Shown here piece by piece: positions 56,759 to 64,000 of a stretch of 64,000 bases of DNA. Every line of letters starts with the position of its first letter. The stretch's first letter is position 1. The stretch spans positions 35,674-99,673 of the forward strand of contig CAMVDB010000003.1 of assembly GCA_947166135.1 (NCBI GenBank), written 5' to 3'. The notes under the pieces were generated by a model. That model did not search any database, was not told the DNA's origin, and saw only the letters and a list, made by a program, of their open reading frames with translations. A program made the position numbers and the translations under genes. The DNA is from an uncultured Clostridia bacterium. GTDB taxonomy: Bacteria; Bacillota; Clostridia; Oscillospirales; Acutalibacteraceae.

Positions 56759-57220
56759 ATGAAGCTATTTGATGCAATTGAAGATGCAGTTGCTACTTAT
56801 GCTGTATTAGTCGAAGCAAAAGAGCATGAACTGGTGATTATGAATTCTAATAACAGTAACAATCTATATGTATATGAGGAAGAATACTTTTCTCAGGATA
56901 TGAAAGATCGTTTTGTTCAATACATTGTTTATTTTTCTACTCAGCATCGTCATTTCGATGTGAATGAAGAAGATGAAGCTTTGGAGTATATATTGGCTAT
57001 TATGGAAGATAAGGTCTTGCCACTTGAATTCTATAAGGACGGAAAGCGTCGATTCGGCGGCGAGTTAGCTGTGGAAGAATTGGATAATCTATCTGTTTCA
57101 TCTTTATCAAAGCATTATGGATATACAAGTGACTATTTGTTGTCGTTTGATTATGAGATTCATTCTTGGTCGGGTAAATATGATACAGGGTTAAGGAAAG
57201 TATCTAAATTAAAACCATAA
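56759..57220 (+). CDS. Hypothetical protein
   Basis: 153-aa ORF directly downstream of rlmD, AT-rich relative to the surroundings. Confidence 0.6.
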   Translation: MKLFDAIEDAVATYAVLVEAKEHELVIMNSNNSNNLYVYEEEYFSQDMKDRFVQYIVYFSTQHRHFDVNEEDEALEYILAIMEDKVLPLEFYKDGKRRFGGELAVEELDNLSVSSLSKHYGYTSDYLLSFDYEIHSWSGKYDTGLRKVSKLKP

Positions 57221-57263
57221 TATTATGATGTTCCTGTGGACATATTTCCACGAACAGGCATAT

Positions 57264-57390
57264 CGAGTAGACCTTACCCCAAGCACTGGTAAATGGGGTA
57301 GACCTTACTCCAAGCACCGGCAGGGGTTAGGTGACATCATTTTCGTTGCCGCGCCCCATGTTGAGGCATTGGTTATGATGACAAAATAAT
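57264..57390 (+). repeat. gtagaccttactccaagcactgg repeats plus rlmD 3'-end-like tail, copy 1
   Basis: ...GACATCATTTTCGTTGCCGCGCCCCATGTTGAGGCATTGGTTATGATGACAAAATAA (AAPHVEALVMMTK*). Confidence 0.6.
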
Positions 57391-57406
57391 CGATTGAGGT
57401 AAAATT

Positions 57407-57766
57407 ATGATTTTATACAGACCTGTTGGTTTAGCAGAACTGAAATTGATAGAAGAAAGTGGGTATAAATGTTTTCCTCCGAGGTTACCCGAACAACCGA
57501 TTTTTTATCCTGTCCTGAATAAGCGGTATGCAGATGAAATATCTGCAAGATGGAATGTTAAAGAAACTTCCGATCACAGAGGATATGTAACTCGATTTGA
57601 AGTTGAAGATGAATATATCTCTCAGTTTGAGGTCCATACAGTCGGCAGAAGCTATCATCAGGAATTTTGGATTCCCGCTGACGAACTTGAAATTTTTAAT
57701 CAACATATTATTGGGCTTATTTCTGTTATTGATTGCTTTGAAAAATCTAACAATGCAGGGATATAA
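57407..57766 (+). CDS. ADP-ribosylation/crystallin J1-like protein
   Basis: MILYRPVGLAELKLIEESGYKCFPPRLPEQPIFYPVLN pattern. Confidence 0.6.
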   Translation: MILYRPVGLAELKLIEESGYKCFPPRLPEQPIFYPVLNKRYADEISARWNVKETSDHRGYVTRFEVEDEYISQFEVHTVGRSYHQEFWIPADELEIFNQHIIGLISVIDCFEKSNNAGI

Positions 57767-57771
57767 ACTGT

Positions 57772-57905
57772 TCATTGTGGATATTACTCCAAGCACTGGC
57801 TCAAGGGGTAGACCTTACTCCAAGAACTGTCTTTGGGTTGCCGACATCATTTTCATTGCCGCGACCCATGTGGAGTCGGTTGCTTATTTAAAAACGGATC
57901 ATTAA
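57772..57905 (+). repeat. Repeat plus rlmD 3'-end-like tail, copy 2
   Basis: ...GACATCATTTTCATTGCCGCGACCCATGTGGAGTCGGTTGC (AATHVESVAYLKTDH). Confidence 0.55.
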
Positions 57906-57980
57906 TGATTGATTTATTTGGTGATCTATGGTATTTTATTATTAATAATAACAGTACAAAGGATCGAAATCTGAGGTGAT

Positions 57981-58958
57981 TTGATGGTAGTTGCGATTAT
58001 TATTCTGCTGATACTGGTGATCGCGGTGTTCGGCGTGTTGTACTGGTCGTATCACAAGACGTTTTATTCGCCGACGAAGGATATGGACGAGACGGACGGT
58101 CCCGCGGTGATCATGAAGCATCCCTACAGCGCTGTTGCGCGCGAAAATATCAAGAAGCTCGCGGATACCCCTTGTCAGTTCGTACATACCCGCTCCTTTG
58201 ACGGCTTGCGGCTGTCCGGTCGGTATTACGAGGGCAGGGAGGACATGCCTCTGTGTATCTGCTTCCACGGCTACCGCGGCTCGGCGCTGCGCGATTTCTC
58301 AGCTTGCGGACTGTTCCTCATGCGCGAGGGCTATAACGTCCTTCTGATCGACGAGCGCGCTCACTGGCGCTCGCAGGGTCATACCATCAGCTTCGGTATC
58401 AACGAGCGGTTCGACGTGATGTCGTGGCTCAAATTCGCCGAGAGACGCTTCGGCGCGGATAAACCCGTCAACCTCTTCGGTATCTCGATGGGCGGCGGCA
58501 CGGTGCTGATGGCTTCCGGTCAGGAGCTGCCCGAGAGCGTAAAGTGTATCGTAGCGGATTGTCCGTTCAACTCTCCGAAGGATATCATCAAGCATGTCTG
58601 CCGCAAGGTCAAGCTGAATCCCGAGCTCTCGTGGCCGCTTGTATGGGCGGCGGCGCATGTCTACGGTCACTTCGATATCAATGCGACCACCGCCGCTGAG
58701 GAAGTGAAGAAAACGACCGTTCCCATCCTGATTATCCACGGTGAGGGCGATGACTTCGTCCCGATGTCGATGAGTGAGGAGGTCTATGACGCGAATCCCG
58801 CGATGATCACGCGGTACACCATCCCCGAGGCGGGTCACGGTCTGAGCTATTACTACGATACCGAGCGGTATGAGAAGATCGTGCTTGACTTCCTGCATGA
58901 GCATAACCGTGAAGAAGCGGGGGAGACTGACGATGAAAAAGATGACTCCGCTGAGTAA
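57981..58958 (+). CDS. Alpha/beta hydrolase
   Basis: CFHGYRGS, LFGISMGGGTVLMAS, HGEGDDFVPMSMS, EAGHGLSY. Confidence 0.88.
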   Translation: MMVVAIIILLILVIAVFGVLYWSYHKTFYSPTKDMDETDGPAVIMKHPYSAVARENIKKLADTPCQFVHTRSFDGLRLSGRYYEGREDMPLCICFHGYRGSALRDFSACGLFLMREGYNVLLIDERAHWRSQGHTISFGINERFDVMSWLKFAERRFGADKPVNLFGISMGGGTVLMASGQELPESVKCIVADCPFNSPKDIIKHVCRKVKLNPELSWPLVWAAAHVYGHFDINATTAAEEVKKTTVPILIIHGEGDDFVPMSMSEEVYDANPAMITRYTIPEAGHGLSYYYDTERYEKIVLDFLHEHNREEAGETDDEKDDSAE

Positions 58959-59100
58959 AATGAGCAAAAAGGCGCAGAAGGCGTATCACGCGAAGCGCCG
59001 TCTCGATTGGAACGGCATAAAGCCCGTTACCCGCGTCGCCAAGAGCAGGAAGGTCTATGACCGCAAGAAGCTCGGTAAGTCGTATGATACAGAAGAATAA
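58933..59100 (+). CDS. Small basic hypothetical protein
   Basis: 55 aa, Lys/Arg-rich, overlaps the hydrolase 3' end. Confidence 0.5.
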   Translation: MKKMTPLSKMSKKAQKAYHAKRRLDWNGIKPVTRVAKSRKVYDRKKLGKSYDTEE

Positions 59101-59271
59101 TGGATCAGGCAGTGTCGCAGGCGTGCGATACTGCCTTTTTGCATAAAAAAGTGCGGTGTTTTTTTACGTATAGCGAATAGAATCTTTCGGCTGATTCTGT
59201 TATAATTTAATATGTATATATTTATCCGTTTACCGAAGAGTCGGTAAACCGATTCCTAAGGAGGCACAAGC

Positions 59272-62200
59272 ATGAAAACCGGAAAGCACATTAAATTCTT
59301 TGCGCTGCTGCTTGCCGTACTTCTCCTGATCTCGAGCTTTCCGCTGACTGCTCTCGCGGCAGAAGCGAATGACTCCGTGATCGAGATGGTTGAAGGCGAC
59401 GTCATCACCGATTTCGCATCGGCTGACAGCACAGCGACATCATCCGACCCGAGTATCGCATGGGTTGACGAGAACGGCACGCTGAACGCGATGAAGCCCG
59501 GTACCGTCACCGTATCCGACGGTAAGCAGGATTATACCGTTACCGTCAGCGATTTTGAGGACGGCACTCCCGTTGTCGGTAATCTGAAGCTCCTCGCACG
59601 CTTCAACGACAGCATGCAGTTCTATGACGGTCATGTATACCTGCTGTTTACATCCTATCAGGACGGCGTGACCATCAACGTACCCGATCTGTACGCGGGC
59701 TATGAGATCGAGGATTTCTACTATAATAATATCCGCGAGGATATTTCGTACGGTTCCAACCATACCGGTAACGACGCCGACAGCGTCTTTACATTCAACA
59801 AGGATATGAAGTCCGTTACCCTGAACCGCGGCGAGATCGTCACCATCGGTATGTACCGTGACTTCGATCTCAGCGTACCGCAGGCGGCGCTCGGTTCGAT
59901 CAAGAACAGCTCCCTGTGGGCGGGTCTGACCGCTGCAGGCAAGGCGACCGTGGTCGAGAATCTCTTCAAGCTCCTCGATAACGGCTCCATCAGCGCCGAT
60001 CAGGCTTTCGACCGTTTCAAGGAAGTGCTCGACGAGACCGGACTCGATTACAACAAGCTGCTCGACGGCGTAGTGGACGGCGGCGTTTGCTTCAACCGCG
60101 AGCTGTATAACCAGAAGCTTGAGTACGATCAGTATGAGAACGTTACCTATGAGATGGATATCACCGAGAAACAGCTCGGCACCATGACCGCCTATCTCGG
60201 AGGCAACAACGGAAAGTTCTCCATCCTGAAGAACAGCTGCGCTACCGTAGCCCTGCGCGCGTGGAACGCCGCGGTCGGTACCAAGGACGGCGAGCCGAAC
60301 GCCTATTACCTGACCTCTACCGGAAACGGTATTCTCTCGATCATCGACGCGCCTAAGGGCGTTCGCGACAGCATCAAGAACCGTCTCCCCGGCTACTATC
60401 TCAACAACGCCGAGGGCGTAGCGGAGCCCGACGCGGGCTTCGAGGATGAGACCGGCTGGGTCTATGTCAGCGCGCCCGAGAAGGTCGCTCCCGTGACCTA
60501 TACTTATGCTGATAAAGCTGTACAGGTCGATGAGGATCTGACTGCTTTGACTCCGCTTGTTACGTCAGCTAAAGCCGGTAAGGGCATTTATTATAATAAG
60601 GATGAGCAGGAGATCGGCGTTGACGTACAGGCTGACAGCAGCGAGATCACCGGCATCAACTTTATTATCAACGGTCAGACCGTGACCCTCGACGGTTCGA
60701 ATATGCCGGAGAAAGGTATCTGGTTCAAGACCGCTGTGAAGGATGCCGAAGAAGGCGTAAACTACTATGTCACCGACGCCGACGGCAAGACTCTCGCAAG
60801 CTACTACAACGACGGCGAGGTCACCTTCCGCGCGGATACGCTCCCGCAGAGCTACAGGATCCTCTCCGGTAAGGAGGGCTCCAAGAATATCCTTCGCGTC
60901 AACAACAATATCCCCGAGGGTGTTCAGATCACCGCCGAGGTCTACTATAAGGAGGACGGTCAGAAGATCGCCGTCGATAAGGTTGCCGAGCTCCAAAGCG
61001 GCACCAGGATCTATGTCAAGCCCGATATCTCCTTCCTCGAGATCAGCCATGTGATCGAGAGTATCGACATCGACGGCATGAATATCTATGAGGAAGAGGA
61101 TTTTGACGCTGAAGAGGGCGCATACTGCGGCTTAATGCCTGATAATTACGCCGAGCTGAACATCAGTACCGTCGAGGCTGAGATCGAGCCCGCCAAGGAT
61201 GGTATGATTCAGATCTTTGTCGGCGATACGCTGAACGTTGAAGAGTACACGCATCTCTATACGGACGGCGATAAGGAGGGCTATGTTCTCGATGAGACGG
61301 AATGGGAAATCATTCACGACGAGAACGGAGCACTCGAGGGTGAGGGCAGCGAGCTCAAGGCTGTCAAGGAAGGCTCCGCCGTGCTTTGGGCGCGCGCCAA
61401 GAAGAACCCGAACATCGGCGCAGCGTTCATGATCGACGTTCTCGGCAACCGTTCCGACTACGCAGCCGTTACCTTTAACGGCGAAACGGGGGAGAACTAC
61501 GTCCTCCATAATGTTACCGAAGAGAACAACACCGTCATCCCGTTCTCCGGCTATCTCGTCAAGAAGGGTACCGAGGTCAACATCTATCCCCGCAATACCG
61601 GAAACAAGGCGGTGTTCGCTGTTCTTTGCAACGGTGAGGCGCTTTCCGTCAATGAAGGATTTGATGGTCCCTGCATCGCTTCTGTCACCGCCGATACCGA
61701 TCTCGATATCGCCGTGACCTTTGCCGAAGCACAGATCAAGGGTCTGCCCAAGGATATCAAGTTTGAGAGCAAGGACGATACCTATCAGCTTGAGGCTCGT
61801 ACTGTATATAACGGTCTGCTCGGTATCGTCGGCGCGTGGGATAACCGAATCCGTTATACCGCCTCAAATGATCTTATCAGCGTCGATAAGAACGGTCTGA
61901 TTACCGTGACCGATGAGATTCCCGAGGACGGCGCCGCTGTCATCGTGACCGCATACGTCCCCAGCACACCTGAGCTTTCTGCGACCACCAAGATCATCTT
62001 AGGCGACTACAAGGGCGATAAGATCGTCGGCAGACTGACCATCTCTGCCCGCCCGATCACCAAGGCGCAGCTGATCGCGCACGGTGCCGTTACCTTCACT
62101 CCCTACGAGGATATGGAGCTGCCCGTCAGCTATTATCGCTACTACAAGCCCAACGAGAAATATGACGCGCTGCTCAAGGATTACGCGGAGCATCCCGAGA

Positions 62201-63567
62201 ACTATACCTCCGATCCCGCTCTTTACAACGATAACGAGCTGGGTCTTGAGGATCGCGAATCCTACTTCGACGTGATCGAAGGCGGTATCGGTATCGAGCC
62301 TCAGATCATTTCTCTCAAGAGCGGCGAGAGCATCACGATGTCCAACTACGGCTATGACGAAGGCAGAATCGAATCGATCCTGAGCGTATTGGAAAACAGT
62401 GATATCTCCTCCGTCGAGCAGGCTCAGATCCTGATCGAACAGCTTCGGAGCTATATCGAGGACGGTACAGTCGATGAAATCGCGACCTTCGACAGCCTTG
62501 CAGACGTCCTTAAGACGATCATCACTACATCCCGCAAGACCGGTGAGAATCCCGTCAACGGCCGCAGCGAAGGCGGTTTGGATATCAACCGCGAGATGTA
62601 TAACCAGTTCATAAGACCTGATTCCCAGCTCCCGAACAACTATTACTCCGTTGATATCACTGCCGACGAGCTCGAGATGATGAAGGCGTATCTTGCCGAT
62701 CCCGAGAATAACTATTACTCCCTCATGGAGAAGAACTGCGCGACCGGTTCCGTCGATATCTGGAACGCGACCTTAGCCGACAAGCCCGAGCTGAAGCTCA
62801 CCGGTAACTACACCGGTATCGCTGTCGAGCCTGAGTCCCTGTATATCGAGCTCGGTCTCTTAGCCCGCAAGCAGAACCTTGACGGCGAAAGCGGCAAGGA
62901 TTTCTATCCCCGCTCCGTCGCTCACCCGATGTCTTATGCCGAGCTGATCGAAGCGATCGACAAGCTCGGCGAGCCTGAGCTGACCGATGCATACAAGGCT
63001 CAGCTTGACGAACTGCTTGCCGCATATCATGATCTGAACGGTACCGAGCAGAGTATGGTAACTAACTCCGACAAGCTCTTTGATTCGATTCAGGCGTATG
63101 AAGATATGCTTCATGAAAAGGATCTTGAAGCGTTTGACAAGTACGTAGCGGATAAGCTCGCTTATGTTGACTCTCTCGCTCAGGATGGCGACAGTGAAGT
63201 CAGCAAGCTGCTGATCTCCGCCGCTAAAACTGCGATCACCGCGATCCCTTACGACACGGAGAAGAGTCTTGAAGAGAATAAGGCGGATATCGCGAAACTC
63301 GTCGCGATCCTCGAGCAGGTGCTCGACGATCGCCGTTATCAGGAGCACCCGCTGCTCGGCGACGTAGACGTTGACCGCGATATCACTACCGCTGACGTTA
63401 CCTTTATTCAGCGTAATGCCGCTTGGATGCTGACCCCGCTGTCCTGCAACTTCGCTGCCGCTGATACCGATGAGGACGGCTTCATGACCGTGATGGACGC
63501 GACTATGCTCCAGTATTGGCTCGCTGATATGCCTGCAAACGAGAATATCGGCAAACCGATCAAGTAA
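59272..63567 (+). CDS. Large secreted dockerin protein with Ig-like domains and two papain-like (NlpC/DUF4105-type) domains
   Basis: Signal peptide; KNSCATVALRAWNA and EKNCATGSVDIWNA modules; C-terminal GDVDVDRDITTADVTFIQRN..ADTDEDGFMTVMDATMLQYW dockerin. Confidence 0.75.
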   Translation: MKTGKHIKFFALLLAVLLLISSFPLTALAAEANDSVIEMVEGDVITDFASADSTATSSDPSIAWVDENGTLNAMKPGTVTVSDGKQDYTVTVSDFEDGTPVVGNLKLLARFNDSMQFYDGHVYLLFTSYQDGVTINVPDLYAGYEIEDFYYNNIREDISYGSNHTGNDADSVFTFNKDMKSVTLNRGEIVTIGMYRDFDLSVPQAALGSIKNSSLWAGLTAAGKATVVENLFKLLDNGSISADQAFDRFKEVLDETGLDYNKLLDGVVDGGVCFNRELYNQKLEYDQYENVTYEMDITEKQLGTMTAYLGGNNGKFSILKNSCATVALRAWNAAVGTKDGEPNAYYLTSTGNGILSIIDAPKGVRDSIKNRLPGYYLNNAEGVAEPDAGFEDETGWVYVSAPEKVAPVTYTYADKAVQVDEDLTALTPLVTSAKAGKGIYYNKDEQEIGVDVQADSSEITGINFIINGQTVTLDGSNMPEKGIWFKTAVKDAEEGVNYYVTDADGKTLASYYNDGEVTFRADTLPQSYRILSGKEGSKNILRVNNNIPEGVQITAEVYYKEDGQKIAVDKVAELQSGTRIYVKPDISFLEISHVIESIDIDGMNIYEEEDFDAEEGAYCGLMPDNYAELNISTVEAEIEPAKDGMIQIFVGDTLNVEEYTHLYTDGDKEGYVLDETEWEIIHDENGALEGEGSELKAVKEGSAVLWARAKKNPNIGAAFMIDVLGNRSDYAAVTFNGETGENYVLHNVTEENNTVIPFSGYLVKKGTEVNIYPRNTGNKAVFAVLCNGEALSVNEGFDGPCIASVTADTDLDIAVTFAEAQIKGLPKDIKFESKDDTYQLEARTVYNGLLGIVGAWDNRIRYTASNDLISVDKNGLITVTDEIPEDGAAVIVTAYVPSTPELSATTKIILGDYKGDKIVGRLTISARPITKAQLIAHGAVTFTPYEDMELPVSYYRYYKPNEKYDALLKDYAEHPENYTSDPALYNDNELGLEDRESYFDVIEGGIGIEPQIISLKSGESITMSNYGYDEGRIESILSVLENSDISSVEQAQILIEQLRSYIEDGTVDEIATFDSLADVLKTIITTSRKTGENPVNGRSEGGLDINREMYNQFIRPDSQLPNNYYSVDITADELEMMKAYLADPENNYYSLMEKNCATGSVDIWNATLADKPELKLTGNYTGIAVEPESLYIELGLLARKQNLDGESGKDFYPRSVAHPMSYAELIEAIDKLGEPELTDAYKAQLDELLAAYHDLNGTEQSMVTNSDKLFDSIQAYEDMLHEKDLEAFDKYVADKLAYVDSLAQDGDSEVSKLLISAAKTAITAIPYDTEKSLEENKADIAKLVAILEQVLDDRRYQEHPLLGDVDVDRDITTADVTFIQRNAAWMLTPLSCNFAAADTDEDGFMTVMDATMLQYWLADMPANENIGKPIK

Positions 63568-63627
63568 TTCGTATCCGTCAAGCTTTCGGATATAAACCTC
63601 GGGGGATCGTTTCCCCGCCATATAATC

Positions 63628-63668
63628 AAAAAGCGATGATTTCCACTCACGGAAGTCATCGCTTTTTT
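63628..63668 (+). terminator. Terminator AAAAAGCGATGA..TCATCGCTTTTTT
   Basis: Perfect stem with T-run. Confidence 0.75.
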
Positions 63669-63792
63669 GACTGATACTTAATATGATACTAAAACAGTTT
63701 CAAATGAGAAAGAATAAACACAAAAAGCCTGATTTAACCGGACTGAATTTACCTTCGGGTCCTGTCATGTTCACTATGTTTGTATGAATAAT

Positions 63793-63819
63793 GTAGGGTA
63801 TCCAAAACGGATACCCTAC
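63793..63819. terminator. Hairpin GTAGGGTATCC-aaaac-GGATACCCTAC
   Basis: 11-bp perfect stem flanked by A/T-rich sequence. Confidence 0.6.
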
Positions 63820-63855
63820 ATTTTAATGGTGCGAGTGTTCATAACGGACTTATTA

Positions 63856-64000
63856 TCAGCAATAGAAAGTAATCTCTCCGAAGAAAGACAGCCATTTTTC
63901 AATGACAATATCCTTATTTGCTTCGATAGCCTTACTTAAATAATGGAGCGTCCTGCTGTCATATTCCGAGTTGTTGTTTGCCAACAGGCATTTTCCGGTT
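63856..64000 (-). CDS. C-terminal fragment of an unknown protein (...DIVIEKWLSFFGEITFYC*)
   Basis: Open minus-strand frame from the window edge to TGA at 63856-63858. Confidence 0.45.
   Translation of the reverse strand, partial: TGKCLLANNNSEYDSRTLHYLSKAIEANKDIVIEKWLSFFGEITFYC

Noticed and set aside
1-64000. tRNA or rRNA genes
   Set aside because: None recognised by eye; in particular the prophage att site is in a protein gene and not a tRNA. A tRNAscan/Infernal run would be needed to exclude them fully.

Overview
The window is a chromosomal segment of a Firmicutes bacterium, probably Ruminococcus-like (inferred from dockerin proteins, the cotJ operon and REP-type repeats). It carries a complete ~41.4 kb siphovirus-type prophage at about 7,383-48,770. 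The left host flank has glgB, a DUF5684-like membrane protein, a YolD/Y-family polymerase cluster and a nucleoside hydrolase. The right host flank has cotJB/cotJA, an amidohydrolase, a GNAT acetyltransferase, a secreted ubiquitin-dockerin protein, HtrA, murC, rlmD, small ORFs associated with rlmD 3'-end-like tails, an alpha/beta hydrolase and a 1431-aa dockerin protein. Main observations: (1) The prophage sits inside the spore-coat manganese-catalase gene cotJC. The 5' 31 codons lie beside cotJB/cotJA at the right end and the 3' part beside the large serine integrase at the left end. Removing the prophage at a shared GGGGG core restores one 207-codon ORF in frame, and the reconstructed attP is a 46-bp near-perfect palindrome. 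This is the architecture of a sigK/skin- or spsM/SPbeta-type gene-reconstitution switch. (2) CDS 50797-51363 encodes a signal peptide, a eukaryote-like ubiquitin (65/76 identical to human ubiquitin by manual comparison, ending RGI rather than RGG) and a dockerin. (3) A cargo module (FtsK-like ATPase, Cys protein, serine recombinase, membrane Mrr-like nuclease) lies between terS and terL, with divergent promoters sharing a TTACSGTAA motif. (4) Other prophage signals include an iteron-like TTACACGG cluster, three covarying GTCAAC-hairpin elements upstream of terL, portal and scaffold genes, and a phased GGGAAAC -1 frameshift site in the tail chaperone genes. All family calls come from reading the sequence; no database searches were run.
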